Positions 1-8,488 of a stretch of 64,000 nt of DNA are shown here, in pieces. The notes beneath the pieces are model-generated. The model did not search any database and had not been told where the DNA came from. It saw only the letters and a list, made by a program, of their open reading frames with translations. The DNA is from Muribaculaceae bacterium Isolate-037 (Harlan) (GTDB lineage Bacteria > Bacteroidota > Bacteroidia > Bacteroidales > Muribaculaceae). Made by a program: the position numbers and the translations under genes. Positions within the stretch are counted from its first letter, which is position 1. Each line of letters starts with the position of its first letter. The DNA lies in contig RIAZ01000017.1 of assembly GCA_003762615.1 (NCBI GenBank), forward strand, positions 36,658 through 100,657, read 5' to 3'.

Positions 1-408
1 AGCGTTTACACCAAGAACGCCAACCGCTGGGTGATTGGCGGGGAGTACCTGCACAAGAAGTATGACTACAAGGATATGCAGATACCCGTAGAACAGTTCA
101 CCGCAGAGGGCGGCTATTACCTGAAATTCCTTTCGGACAGGCGAAAGACCTTTTTTCTCTCGCTGGGACTGTCGGCACTCGCCGGATATGAAACAAGCAA
201 CCGAAGCCAAAAACTCTTGCCGGACGGCTCTACCTTGCTGGATAAGGACTGTTTTGTGTACGGCGGGGCTTTAACGCTGGAACTGGAAGCCTACCTGACC
301 GACCGGGTGGCTCTGCTACTGAACGCAAGGGAACGGGCGTTGTTCGGCTCGGACATAGGCAAGTTCCACACGCAGGTATCTGTGGGACTGAAATTCATTA
401 TCAATTAG
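1..408 (+). CDS. traO: Conjugative transposon protein TraO (5' truncated by window)
   Basis: The reading frame is open from base 1 and ends at the TAA before 409, so only the C-terminal ~135 residues are present. The sequence looks like the beta-rich, membrane-associated end of TraO of CTnDOT-type ICEs, with repeated aromatic/Gly strands and a terminal VSVGLKFIIN strand typical of an outer-membrane-like beta domain. TraO is part of the Bacteroidetes mating apparatus, and traQ lies two genes downstream as expected in that tra operon. The assignment rests on recognising the family and the neighbourhood. An ATG at 31 is internal and is not the true start. Confidence 0.8.
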   Translation, partial: SVYTKNANRWVIGGEYLHKKYDYKDMQIPVEQFTAEGGYYLKFLSDRRKTFFLSLGLSALAGYETSNRSQKLLPDGSTLLDKDCFVYGGALTLELEAYLTDRVALLLNARERALFGSDIGKFHTQVSVGLKFIIN

Positions 409-411
409 CCT

Positions 412-1302
412 ATGGTACTGCTTGAATTATTTTCAGGTATCGGCGGTTTCAGCAAAGGGCTGGAAGCCGCCGGATATACTTTCGACAAGGTATATTTTTC
501 AGAGATAGACAAACACGCAATCGCTAACTTCAAATACAATTTTCCTTATGCGGAACACATCGGAACGGTTACAAACATCGGGGAAGTCGGCATCGAACGT
601 CCCCACATTGTCACTTTCGGAAGCCCTTGCCAAAATTTTAGCGCAATCGGGGACGGAAAGGGACTGCAAGGGAGAGAAAGCCACCTTGTCAGATATGCAG
701 TCGAAGCCGTTAGGCGTTTCAGACCTGACGTTTTTATCTGGGAGAATGTTAAGGGGATATTCTTCGCAAGACATCGCCCGGATTTTTGGGGCATTGTCAA
801 AGCGTTTGCCGACATTGGCGGTTATAGACTTGAATGGCAACTGTGTAATACGGCATGGTTTCTACCCCAAAACCGGGAGCGGATGTACCTTGTCGGACGT
901 GTTGCAGACAGATGTACCGCAGACCTATTTCCTCTCCCTACGCCGGGCGGAGTGCATGGTAAGGTCGGGGGTAATGAACCCGCTGCTCGTCCAAGTGGTA
1001 CGATAACAAGGAACTACGGCAGGCAACCTAACATCGGGAACTATGTGCTGTGCCTGAAATCGGGTGAAGCGTACAACGGAACGCCTACTCCCGAACAACT
1101 GAAGCACGTGCGGATGCTGACCGAAGTAGAGTGCGAAAGGCTGCAAGGCTTTCCCGACAACTATACCCGATACGGGATATATGACGGAGAGAAAAAAGAG
1201 ATAGCGAAGATACACCGTTATGCCTTACTCGGAAATGCGGTCAGTGTTCCTGTTGTCAGGGAAGTTGCCGCCCGGATTAGGCAAACGACTACTTTATTTT
1301 GA
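412..1302 (+). CDS. DNA (cytosine-5) methyltransferase
   Basis: A 296-residue C5-cytosine methyltransferase. It shows motif I (LFSGIGGFSKG, residues 6-16), the acidic SAM-contact SEID (30-33), the catalytic motif IV GSPCQNF with Cys73, and motif VI ENV (111-113), followed by late motifs including the QNRERMYLVG segment and a C-terminal GNAVSVPVV block. It therefore appears intact and active. It begins 3 bases after the traO stop and is co-directional, so it is probably co-transcribed with tra genes. In CTnDOT-type elements traP (a primase-like gene) usually sits between traO and traQ; here a methyltransferase occupies that place. It probably protects the ICE from host restriction. The recognition sequence cannot be read from the sequence. 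Confidence 0.92.
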   Translation: MVLLELFSGIGGFSKGLEAAGYTFDKVYFSEIDKHAIANFKYNFPYAEHIGTVTNIGEVGIERPHIVTFGSPCQNFSAIGDGKGLQGRESHLVRYAVEAVRRFRPDVFIWENVKGIFFARHRPDFWGIVKAFADIGGYRLEWQLCNTAWFLPQNRERMYLVGRVADRCTADLFPLPTPGGVHGKVGGNEPAARPSGTITRNYGRQPNIGNYVLCLKSGEAYNGTPTPEQLKHVRMLTEVECERLQGFPDNYTRYGIYDGEKKEIAKIHRYALLGNAVSVPVVREVAARIRQTTTLF

Positions 1303-1324
1303 TAACCCTTATATAATAATGTAT

Positions 1325-1786
1325 ATGAAGAATGTAATGTATAAAATCATCATGGGCTGCTACATCGTGGCCGCCCTCGTGCTTGTCACCGCCTGTAATG
1401 ACAACTTGGATATTCAGCAGGCATACCCGTTCAGCATCGAAACGCTGCCAGTACCCAAAAGGCTGAAAGTCGGGGAAACCGCCGAAATACGCTGCCGACT
1501 GGTGCGTGGCGGCTATTACCAGCCGACTACCTATCAGATACGGTACTTCCAGCCGGACGGCAAAGGGAAGCTGGAAATGGATAACGGCACGATGTTCCTG
1601 CCCAATGACCTGTACCCGCTGGAGAAAGAAATGTTCCGGCTATACTACACCTCGGCATCGACAGACCAGCAGACGATTGACATTTATGTAATTGATAGCT
1701 TTGGACAGGTGCGGCAACTTTCGTTATCGTTCAATAATGACAACGGCAAGGAAGAAACAGAAACAATAACGACCCCTAAACAATAA
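1325..1786 (+). CDS. traQ: Conjugative transposon protein TraQ (DUF3872), lipoprotein
   Basis: About 153 residues starting at the ATG of MKNVMYKIIMG; an in-frame ATG 6 bases upstream (1319) is an alternative. A hydrophobic N-terminal segment (CYIVAALVLVTAC) ends in a lipobox-like cysteine, so it is probably a lipoprotein. The body (IQQAYPFSIETLPVPKRLKVGETAEIRC) matches the TraQ/DUF3872 family of Bacteroidetes conjugative transposons, an Ig-like accessory mating protein. It ends 6 bases before the next gene. Its position after traO and an inserted methyltransferase supports membership in the tra operon. Confidence 0.85.
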   Translation: MKNVMYKIIMGCYIVAALVLVTACNDNLDIQQAYPFSIETLPVPKRLKVGETAEIRCRLVRGGYYQPTTYQIRYFQPDGKGKLEMDNGTMFLPNDLYPLEKEMFRLYYTSASTDQQTIDIYVIDSFGQVRQLSLSFNNDNGKEETETITTPKQ

Positions 1787-1792
1787 AATGAC

Positions 1793-2113
1793 ATGGTAAA
1801 AATAGAATTGGATATAAAAGGTATCTCGTGGTACATAGAAACCACGTTGGAAACAGATACAGTTCCGGCAGTAGGTGACATTATCATTGTGGATAAGGAC
1901 TGCATTTCCGCACGTGACAGGGCTGAATTGTGGAAAACGCCGTCCAATCAGGTTTTCAAATGGGCGGACGAAGAAGATGATGCGCCTGTAATGGAATGGT
2001 TCGACTGCGACACGGAAATGCTTGTCTATAAACGAACATGGAAATACGACATCGAGGAAGAAGAAACCGTGTGCATACTTGGTGTAAAATTCTTCCAACA
2101 TGAAGATTTATAA
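1793..2113 (+). CDS. Hypothetical acidic ICE protein
   Basis: 106 residues, strongly acidic in its second half (WADEEDDAP, DIEEEE), with no signal peptide or membrane segment. The only motifs noticed are alternating hydrophobic strands at the start (VKIELDIKGISWYIETTLE). It begins 6 bases after traQ and is followed by a strong hairpin terminator, so it is the last gene of the tra operon. I do not recognise the family. It could be a small cytoplasmic accessory protein. Confidence 0.6.
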   Translation: MVKIELDIKGISWYIETTLETDTVPAVGDIIIVDKDCISARDRAELWKTPSNQVFKWADEEDDAPVMEWFDCDTEMLVYKRTWKYDIEEEETVCILGVKFFQHEDL

Positions 2114-2208
2114 GCTTTATTTCCTTATCGGTTGCATATATACGTGAAAAGCAACGACAGACAGGGGACACCAAATAGGGAATGATACGCAAGGCGTATG
2201 TTATGGCA

Positions 2209-2242
2209 GTCCACCCGCTGACAGTTCGGCGGGTGGACTTTT
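2209..2242 (+). terminator. Intrinsic terminator of the tra operon
   Basis: A perfect 10-bp stem (GTCCACCCGC at 2209-2218 with GCGGGTGGAC at 2229-2238) and a 10-base loop, followed by TTTTC. It lies about 95 bases after the last plus-strand tra-operon gene and points the right way. Confidence 0.85.
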
Positions 2243-2306
2243 CATGTTAGGGAACAGGGCGGGTTTCTTTGCCACTTTATTTCCCGGCACTCACGAAAGA
2301 AAGTGG

Positions 2307-2325
2307 CGGCGGCAAACAGCCGCCG
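2307..2325 (-). terminator. GC-rich hairpin, probable terminator of the minus-strand ICE genes
   Basis: CGGCGGC (2307-2313) pairs with GCCGCCG (2319-2325) around a 5-base loop. It sits just downstream of the stop of the minus-strand gene at 2333. On the minus strand it is followed by CCACTTTCTTTC, a weak T tract. Confidence 0.5.
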
Positions 2326-2332
2326 TTCTCTA

Positions 2333-2815
2333 TCAACTGGTTTTAAGGCTCTTTATGGACGTGTATTTCTCTAACCACACCTTTACCTGTTCCATGTTGT
2401 ATTCGCCCGTAATGATTGCCGTATGGTCGTCTATGGCTACAAACCGGACACTCTCGTAGCTGTTTACCCAGCCTTGCAGCGAACAGACGCCCCACGTTGC
2501 AACATCCTCAAAAACACTGCGGTCTATTTGGCTGATTGGCTCGCCGAAAACTACCGTCATTATCTGAAAGTCCGGCTTATCTACCAGCAGTTGCAAATGG
2601 TGCAACGTGCCGAACTCGTCAATTTTGCGCCCCCACGCCCACACATCATTATACAAATCATCGCCCCACCGGTGCGGATGGTCGAAACGGACTTTTACCT
2701 CTATGGTGTGTTCGTTTTCTTCTGTGTCCTCGATAACGCCCGTTACCATTAAGCCCGTAAAAATACACTCGCAACGCCTGCCGATAAGCTCCTTGTTTAC
2801 TTCTGTCGTTTTCAT
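2333..2815 (-). CDS. Hypothetical ICE protein (160 aa)
   Basis: A soluble 160-residue protein. The N-terminal ~70 residues (ELIGRRCECIFTGLMVTGVIED, then HTIEVKVRFDHPHRWGDD) look like a small beta-barrel. The C-terminal ~60 residues (SVRFVAIDDHTAIITGEYNMEQVKVWLEKY) look like a separate alpha/beta unit. It runs opposite to tra and converges on the terminators between them. It lies 11 bases from the DUF3873 gene, so the two are probably co-transcribed. Such small genes form the accessory block between the tra operon and integrase of Bacteroidales ICEs. No function can be assigned. Confidence 0.6.
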   Translation of the reverse strand: MKTTEVNKELIGRRCECIFTGLMVTGVIEDTEENEHTIEVKVRFDHPHRWGDDLYNDVWAWGRKIDEFGTLHHLQLLVDKPDFQIMTVVFGEPISQIDRSVFEDVATWGVCSLQGWVNSYESVRFVAIDDHTAIITGEYNMEQVKVWLEKYTSIKSLKTS

Positions 2816-2826
2816 GTCCCTAAAAT

Positions 2827-3048
2827 TTACTTATTTATTACTCCGTTCTTTTTCGCTATCCACCCGTCACGCCTGCGGCGGCACTCGTCCAGCGTTTTGG
2901 CTACTGTGCTGAAAAGTTCGCCGTCCGTGTGGCGGTAGTCATATTGAAAATAAATCTGTCCCCTGAAAGCCCCTAAACAGCATTTCACGAACTTTTCTTC
3001 TCCCAGTGTTTGGGTAATGCTTACCCCGTTTTTGTTAAGTGACTGCAT
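2827..3048 (-). CDS. DUF3873 family protein (ICE copy)
   Basis: 73 residues with the family core QYDYRHTDGELFSTVAKTLDECRRRRDGW. The same core is present in a prophage gene in this window (9642-9866: QYDYRTPDGELFATVASSLIECRHRRDEW). DUF3873 proteins are small and common in Bacteroidetes mobile elements; their function is unknown. The protein is basic towards the C terminus. Confidence 0.8.
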   Translation of the reverse strand: MQSLNKNGVSITQTLGEEKFVKCCLGAFRGQIYFQYDYRHTDGELFSTVAKTLDECRRRRDGWIAKKNGVINK

Positions 3049-3128
3049 GATGTCTTATTTTTTATGGTTATAAACTTGGTTGTTTTAAGCGGGCAGGGCT
3101 TTGACACCCCGCCCGGATTAGTATTTGG

Positions 3129-3662
3129 TTATGCCGCACGGAACACAAAGCCGTCATCAAACCAGTAATCGCACATGAACAGGTCACGGGCAAACTTTTC
3201 ATAATCGAAATAGGTCTTCGCAAAATCCGGCAGTTCGTAACATTCCTCGATAATTTCGTAGGCGAAATCTTCTTCATCGTTATATTGACCTTGATACTCG
3301 TCTTGAAAGTCCCGTACAAGGTCGTCCGCATCTTCCTCGCCCAAATCATGGCTTTTATAGTTGCACCACACGAAAAAGGCTTCCTGCTCGGTGTCGTCCA
3401 AATCCTCTACCGCATCACGCAGGGAAAAGAAGTTTTCAGAAATCCAGCTTTCGCCGATTAAGCCCTCCGGCACGTTCTCCCAGTCCTGAAACATATATTC
3501 CGCATCTTCCTCGTCCTTGTGAAGTTCCCGGCAGGCTTCGTAAAATTCTTCCTTGTCCGAGTAGTCCGACAGGTCGAGCCATGCGCCGGACAATGAACCG
3601 TTGTTATACTTGCCGTAAGTGCCTACATAAACTTTTGCTTCCGATAATACCTTTGCTTCCAT
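3129..3662 (-). CDS. ardA: Antirestriction protein ArdA
   Basis: 177 residues and highly acidic, matching ArdA, a DNA mimic that inhibits type I restriction enzymes. Family features are the N-terminal VYVGTYGKYNNGSLSGAWLDLSDY segment, the ISENFFSLRDAVEDLDDTEQEAF central helix region, and the C-terminal YFDYEKFARDLFMCDYWFDDG block. The length is normal for ArdA. On transfer it would shield the incoming ICE from restriction, complementing the ICE methyltransferase. Confidence 0.93.
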   Translation of the reverse strand: MEAKVLSEAKVYVGTYGKYNNGSLSGAWLDLSDYSDKEEFYEACRELHKDEEDAEYMFQDWENVPEGLIGESWISENFFSLRDAVEDLDDTEQEAFFVWCNYKSHDLGEEDADDLVRDFQDEYQGQYNDEEDFAYEIIEECYELPDFAKTYFDYEKFARDLFMCDYWFDDGFVFRAA

Positions 3663-4294
3663 ATTGCTGTAATTTTTAAGTTTTTGATTTTATGCGGATT
3701 CGAGAGGTGAGGGAGTTGAAGTTTCACTGAACTTTTTTCCTGTTTCCCGTAAATCCGACTTTTTTTTTATGCGTCTTCCGGTCGGGTCGGTCGTTTTCGT
3801 TTCACATAGGCTTAAAAGGGTAGTGTTTAGAGTTTGCAGGGTTTTGGGCAAAAAATACCTCGCAAGGCAGGGAAGATTTTTTCGCCAAACCGGAACGGCT
3901 CGACCTTGCAAAATCGTGAAGAACACGTAACTACCTTTGCCTATTGAAATGATTAAAACGACTGTCCCGGCTGGGGGACTGCGTGAGAGGAAGATTTACA
4001 TTTAGGGAAACAGGGGAAAAGTGCCTGTTCTCTTTCGTCTTTTAGGGAACACTCCATGCGGGCTGAAAGGCAAGGGTGTTGTGAGCTTGCTTGCAATACG
4101 CTTGTGCGGGTTTCCAACGGCTCTTTTCACGAAATACAGTCAGCCATGCCACGCACGGCTGGCGTTTCGGGAAATGTGCCAGTTGGAAAAGGATATAAAA
4201 AATGCGGGTAGTCGGTGGACTGCCCGCAAGGTGGAAGAATGTACAATACTGGGATATAGTTTGTTAGGCGGAATTTCGTTGCCGAAATCGTTAC
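3663..4294. other. Non-coding ICE segment
   Basis: About 630 bases with no convincing gene. Short open frames (3690-3926 minus, 4021-4323 plus) have no start context or recognisable composition. A TACCTTTG box near 3930 resembles a Bacteroides -7 element on the plus strand but has no good -33 partner. The segment could hold regulatory or transfer-related sites; I cannot identify an oriT. Confidence 0.4.
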
Positions 4295-4825
4295 CTATTC
4301 GTTTTTGTCACGGTTATAGGTAACGAAACCTACCGGACGGCGTTCTTTCTGTTGTTTCGACTGGCTCAAAAGCTGGGTAAGGGCTTGGTACAGTTCGTTG
4401 AACTGCGCATCGGTGCTTACCTCCAGTTCCTCGATGCGCTTTAACAGTTCCTCGTAACCGATTGCCATTTGGCGCATGAGGACAAAAGCCCGCATGATTG
4501 AAATGTTTACTTCTATGGCTACTTTGGAGCGGAGAACCGAAGAAAGCATGGCTACGCCCTGTTCGGTGAAAGCCATAGGCATAGCAACGCCGAAGTTGTA
4601 AGCTGGGGGTATCACATTTTGTGACACCCCTATGGATAACAGCAAGTTAGCTTCCTCTTGGGTGAGAACAAACATAAAATCACTTGGAAAACGCTCGATA
4701 TTGCGCTTGACCGCCTGCTTCAAGGCTCGTGTTTCCACTTGGTAGAGTTCTGCCAAATGATAATCGAGCATCACCCGGCAACCTCTGACTTCAAAAATCT
4801 TGTTTTGGATAATCTGTAAATCCAT
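4295..4825 (-). CDS. ORF6N domain protein
   Basis: 176 residues. Residues 1-90 carry the ORF6N DNA-binding domain (IFEVRGCRVMLDYHLAELYQVETRALKQAVKRNIERFPSDFMF followed by FTEQGVAMLSSVL), known from phage and mobile-element regulators related to KilA-N/Bro. The C-terminal part is helical (a coiled coil around EELLKRIEELEVSTDAQFNELYQAL). It lies beside the ICE integrase, a common arrangement in Bacteroidales ICEs, and probably regulates the element. Its target is unknown. Confidence 0.9.
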   Translation of the reverse strand: MDLQIIQNKIFEVRGCRVMLDYHLAELYQVETRALKQAVKRNIERFPSDFMFVLTQEEANLLLSIGVSQNVIPPAYNFGVAMPMAFTEQGVAMLSSVLRSKVAIEVNISIMRAFVLMRQMAIGYEELLKRIEELEVSTDAQFNELYQALTQLLSQSKQQKERRPVGFVTYNRDKNE

Positions 4826-4909
4826 AATCGTATATTTTAGGGAATTAAGTAATGTTGGAATAATAGTGAGGACTGGTCACAAATTGTGACCAGTTCCCAA
4901 TAATCAAGA

Positions 4910-6145
4910 TTACATGGCGACTTCCTTGTAAATTTTCTCGATGCCGACAAACTTCTTGTCAAGCCCCTGCATATCGCTGCCTATCTTGCTGTTAGTGATG
5001 CGGGCGTAAATTTGTGTCGTTTCGATATTGGTGTGTCCCAGCATCTTGGAAACCGTTTCAATGGGTACGCCCTTTGATAGTGTGGTAGTCGTTGCGAACG
5101 TGTGCCGGGCAAGGTGGAATGTCAGGTTCTTTTTAATTCCGCATACATCGGCAATCTCTTTCAAGTAGGCATTTAGCTTCTGATTGCTGATTATGGGAAG
5201 TATCTTGCCATTCGGTAACTTGCCCTTGTACTTCTTCAAAATCATCTTGGGAATATCCAACAGGGGAACATTAACGTCCGTATTCGTCTTTTGCCGCTTT
5301 GTCATTATCCAAAGGTTGCCGTCAAAGGATTTGCGGATATTATCTTGCGTAAGCCCGGCTACATCTATATAGGCAAGCCCGGTGAAGCAGGCAAAGATGA
5401 ACAAGTCCCTGACGTGTTCCAGCCGTTCGGAAACCATTTTCTTTTTAAGGATGATTGTTATCTCGTCCTCTGTCAGATAACCTCTGTCCACTTTTTCCAG
5501 CCGGATTTTATAATTGGCGAACGGGTCGTTCACCAGTATGCCATTGTTGCGGGCAATGATGATAATGCGCTTGAAGAACTGCATGAACTTGGCGGTGGTG
5601 TTGTAACCGCACTTGCAAGCGGTACGCAAGTATAACTCAAAATCGGTAATGAACATCGGGGTAATCTCCTTAATGGATATGTCCGATACGTTGTACTTGC
5701 TTTGAATGAACTCGGCAAGGTGGCGGCGGGTGACTTCATACTTACGGTAGGTCGCTATCGTCTTGGATATGCCGACCAACTGCTTTACATCGTCATTGTG
5801 CTTTTGGAACAGGGTAAGGATTGTTTCGTGGCTCTCACTATGACCTAAAAACTCGTTCTTCACTTTCTCAGCGGTCACGTAGTTGTCACGCCGCTGCATT
5901 TCGTGATAAATGGTATTCAGTGATGCGTTTATATCATCCAGCATACGGTTTATGCGGCTGGCTTCCGAAGTACGTCCAGTAGCCTTGCCCATTTTGCCGT
6001 CCCAAATAGAGGGCAGCACGTCCAGCTTGGTGTTAAAACGGCTCGCCACGCCGTCCACTGTGATACGGGCGAAAAGGGGGTACGCACCGTTGGCTTTCTG
6101 CTTGTCTTTCTTTGCGTAAAAGCAAATGTTGAATGTCGATTTCAT
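4910..6145 (-). CDS. ICE tyrosine recombinase/integrase (IntDOT-like)
   Basis: 411 residues. An N-terminal arm-binding domain is followed by a SAM-like core-binding domain (~residues 110-205) and the catalytic domain. The catalytic HLARHTFATTT (HxxR), LGHTNIETTQIY and its tyrosine are present. At the place of the first catalytic arginine the sequence reads FTGLAYIDVAGL, with Ala instead of Arg. IntDOT and relatives are known to lack that residue, so this supports the ICE class rather than inactivation. The gene sits ~270 bases from the prophage boundary, as expected for an integrase at an ICE end. Confidence 0.93.
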   Translation of the reverse strand: MKSTFNICFYAKKDKQKANGAYPLFARITVDGVASRFNTKLDVLPSIWDGKMGKATGRTSEASRINRMLDDINASLNTIYHEMQRRDNYVTAEKVKNEFLGHSESHETILTLFQKHNDDVKQLVGISKTIATYRKYEVTRRHLAEFIQSKYNVSDISIKEITPMFITDFELYLRTACKCGYNTTAKFMQFFKRIIIIARNNGILVNDPFANYKIRLEKVDRGYLTEDEITIILKKKMVSERLEHVRDLFIFACFTGLAYIDVAGLTQDNIRKSFDGNLWIMTKRQKTNTDVNVPLLDIPKMILKKYKGKLPNGKILPIISNQKLNAYLKEIADVCGIKKNLTFHLARHTFATTTTLSKGVPIETVSKMLGHTNIETTQIYARITNSKIGSDMQGLDKKFVGIEKIYKEVAM

Positions 6146-6329
6146 AACTCACTTTTTAAGTTGCAAAACTATTGTAATTCTCTAAAAATGAGTTCTATGC
6201 AGGCAAGCCAAATAGCGACAGGACTTCGCCAATTTCGGACAATCTGTACCCCCTTTCCGTTTTTGTTTGTCGGGGGTACGAGTTAGGTTACGAACTTTGT
6301 CTTTTAGGGGCGAAAAGATGTACTTTAAG

Positions 6330-6388
6330 GCAGACACAAGGGAATAAAAAAAGTCCCACAAATCATTGAATTTGTGGGACTTGTCTGC
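6330..6388. repeat. Long inverted repeat at the ICE/prophage boundary
   Basis: A 13-bp perfect stem (AAGTCCCACAAAT at 6351-6363 with ATTTGTGGGACTT at 6370-6382, 6-base loop). It is extended outward by GCAGACA (6330-6336) and TGTCTGC (6382-6388). It is either a bidirectional terminator or part of the ICE end. A TGTCCGGT direct repeat follows at about 6393-6409. Confidence 0.6.
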
Positions 6389-6416
6389 TTACTGTCCGGT
6401 ATTGTCCGGTTAGTTC

Positions 6417-6430
6417 AGCGGAGAGAGAGG
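6417..6430. other. attL core (14 bp)
   Basis: AGCGGAGAGAGAGG, identical to 52817-52830, which is the 3' acceptor end of tRNA-Ser. Left and right contexts diverge immediately outside the 14 bases. Confidence 0.8.
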
Positions 6431-6548
6431 CTGATATACCTATATTTTCAATTATTTGCAACCATAACCAAACATACACACTAACAGCGGTTGGCGTGGC
6501 TACGGTTGTTTCATTGGGTAGGAGCATAATCAAACATTAACCACAAAT

Positions 6549-6570
6549 TCGGGTACTTTTTCGGGTACCC
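6549..6570. other. Putative integrase arm-type sites, left end
   Basis: Two tandem copies of a CGGGTAC motif (TCGGGTACTTTTTCGGGTAC) directly after the integrase stop. The right end of the prophage has CGGGTACTTATTCGGGTACTT in the same arrangement. Paired repeats at both ends are expected of arm-type integrase sites; this is inference. Confidence 0.5.
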
Positions 6571-7907
6571 TATTTTTCGCCTTCGTCCGTAGTGGAACGA
6601 TTAGAACCGAAAGAATTAAACCGTTCCATATTTTCAACCTTAGCATCATTGACAATTTTAATATAAGGCTTCATAGCCTTAAAGTCGCTGTGCCCTGTCC
6701 ATTCCATAATAACCGGGGCCGGAATACCGAGCCGCAAAGCGTTCACAATAAAAGTACGCCGCCCTGCGTGGGTAGTAAGAACGGAATACTTTGGCACAAC
6801 AACCTCGGAGCGTTCACTGCCGACATAGGAAACAATATTAACGGGTTCGTCAATTCCGGCAACTTCCGCCGCTTCGTGAAGGTTTTCGTTCATTTTTACG
6901 TTGCTTATAACGGGCAACGCTTTATCATTTGGAAGCCCTACGCCTTCGTATTTGTCAAGAAGGGCGAGGGCATATTTATTAAGTTCGATATGTAGCCGCG
7001 CCGTCGTTTTCTTTGTTACGATAGACATAAAGGGCGGCGTTTGTTCCCGGTGGATATCGGAACGCCGGAGTTTGGCAACGTCGGAATAGCGAAGCCCCGT
7101 AAAACAGCAGAAGCAAAACACATCACGGACAGCCGGAAGGGAAGGTTTATTAGCCGGAAATTCAAAGTTTAGGAAGTGTATAAGTTCGTCCCATTCCAAA
7201 TAAATAACTTCTTTGCAGTCCAACCCCTTAAAACGGGGGCGGTATTGCAAATGAGCAAGCCCCGTATAATAGCCATTGGCAGCAGCCCAACGCAAGAACC
7301 AACGAAGGAAGCCTACGTTTTTGGCTACGGTTGTGTTTAATTGCCTAACCTTCGTTTGCAGATGAGCCACAAAGCCCGCGAAGGTTGCTTTATCAAAGCC
7401 TTCTAAGGTTAGTTTCTTATTATAGTTCTTTAAGTGTGCTTTTAGACTACTGAATTTTGTATAGGTTGATTTAGTCCAATTATTCGTAACCCCCATTTCC
7501 CCGGTAAATAGGTCATAGACGGCGAAGAACCCTAACGGCTTTTCTTCCGGCTTCTTTTCTTCGGGCTTCGCACGTCCGGCGGCCAAGTCGAAGGCTTCCT
7601 TAAATTCGGCGACCGAAGGCGGGCGTTTATTGTCAAGTTCAAACCGGGTAAGGACTTCTTCAATAGTGGAAGCCACAGCCATAACGCCGCGATTGATAGC
7701 TCCGGCTGTTTCGCCGTGGCTATTCTTATTTCCGAGCCGAACGCAACTATTAGCGTCGTCCCATTTTGCCGGGGCGATAACATAGCCAGAGCGGATATCG
7801 CACCGAAGACCGGCCCACGATACCCGGAGCCTTATGCCGACTTCTTCCGTAGCCTTCCCTTTATTGTTCGGCTTTATGTGTAGCCCTACCTTAATTTTGA
7901 ACTTCAT
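6570..7907 (-). CDS. int: Prophage tyrosine integrase
   Basis: 445 residues. An N-terminal arm-binding domain precedes a core-binding domain (~residues 135-215) and a catalytic domain. All expected catalytic blocks are visible: CCFTGLRYSDVAKL (first Arg), THAGRRTFIV (HxxR), EWTGHSDFKAMKPYIKI (second His and the nucleophilic Tyr). It differs clearly from the neighbouring ICE integrase. Its stop lies ~140 bases from attL, the normal position for a phage integrase. The gene overlaps the upstream small gene by 17 bases, suggesting translational coupling. Confidence 0.95.
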   Translation of the reverse strand: MKFKIKVGLHIKPNNKGKATEEVGIRLRVSWAGLRCDIRSGYVIAPAKWDDANSCVRLGNKNSHGETAGAINRGVMAVASTIEEVLTRFELDNKRPPSVAEFKEAFDLAAGRAKPEEKKPEEKPLGFFAVYDLFTGEMGVTNNWTKSTYTKFSSLKAHLKNYNKKLTLEGFDKATFAGFVAHLQTKVRQLNTTVAKNVGFLRWFLRWAAANGYYTGLAHLQYRPRFKGLDCKEVIYLEWDELIHFLNFEFPANKPSLPAVRDVFCFCCFTGLRYSDVAKLRRSDIHREQTPPFMSIVTKKTTARLHIELNKYALALLDKYEGVGLPNDKALPVISNVKMNENLHEAAEVAGIDEPVNIVSYVGSERSEVVVPKYSVLTTHAGRRTFIVNALRLGIPAPVIMEWTGHSDFKAMKPYIKIVNDAKVENMERFNSFGSNRSTTDEGEK

Positions 7908-8205
7908 AAGTAAGCATTTTTCCGCGCCCGGTAAGTAGCCACTTCGCCGAAACGGGGTAACAGGCTGTAATATAGTGGGCGGCTTCCAATTCTATGCCCT
8001 TATAGCGGGGCTTGTAGTCCGGCTTCGGGGTAACGCCATAGCCTAACCGAAGTTCCCGATACTTCGGCGCACTAAGCCCGTATTCATTGCAGAACGCCTC
8101 AAGCGACGCAACCTTATTTAATTCTACAAGACGTTCCAACGCCAAGAAGAAACGGCGGCTTATTTCTTCTTTAATGGGCCAGGAAGTATTAACTACGCGG
8201 GGCAT
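7891..8205 (-). CDS. Small DNA-binding/excision-type protein upstream of integrase
   Basis: 104 residues. Residues 15-60 (FLALERLVELNKVASLEAFCNEYGLSAPKYRELRLGYGV) read as a helix-turn-helix, and the C terminus (AAHYITACYPVSAKWLLTGRGKML) resembles the tail of phage HTH proteins that ends in WLLTGxG. It overlaps the integrase start by 17 bases and the upstream 59-codon gene by 13, so three genes form a tight minus-strand operon. It probably regulates integration or excision, or lysogeny; excisionase-like action is a guess from position. Confidence 0.6.
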   Translation of the reverse strand: MPRVVNTSWPIKEEISRRFFLALERLVELNKVASLEAFCNEYGLSAPKYRELRLGYGVTPKPDYKPRYKGIELEAAHYITACYPVSAKWLLTGRGKMLTYEVQN

Positions 8206-8372
8206 AGTCCGGCGGCTTTGGCGTTGTCAACAATAGCGAAGTAGTCCGCTTCCGATATAACAATAGTTTCCCGACCGTCCAAGTACGCAGTTTCCAAAGC
8301 GTCGAAGACGTGGCGAGGGATAAACGGGTAGTAAGCCCGGTTAGAATAATAGGTATTTATAGCGATTTCCAT
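8193..8372 (-). CDS. Small hypothetical protein, 59 aa
   Basis: A short frame from ATG at 8372 to TAG at 8193: MEIAINTYYSNRAYYPFIPR, then HVFDALETAYLDGRETIVIS and a C-terminal stretch ending AAGLCPA. It overlaps the next gene by 13 bases and is preceded by the TCAGCTAT leader that also precedes the ATG of the ATPase gene at 11258. The tight operon layout and sensible composition support it as real. Function unknown. Confidence 0.55.
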   Translation of the reverse strand: MEIAINTYYSNRAYYPFIPRHVFDALETAYLDGRETIVISEADYFAIVDNAKAAGLCPA

Positions 8373-8488
8373 ATAGCTGAGTTATTTTTTCCGAATTTTG
8401 CGTTTACGGCACTTTAAGCCCCAAATGGTAGGAATTACCACCCCGAAAAAAACGGCGCGAAAAAGGGGCGTTTCTGTGCGTTCTACGG

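Noticed and set aside
3690..4323. Two open frames (3690-3926 minus, 4021-4323 plus)
   Set aside because: No recognisable composition, start signals or neighbours; treated as non-coding ICE DNA.
4910..6145. ICE integrase inactivated by loss of the first catalytic arginine
   Set aside because: IntDOT-type integrases naturally lack this residue; the rest of the catalytic set is intact.
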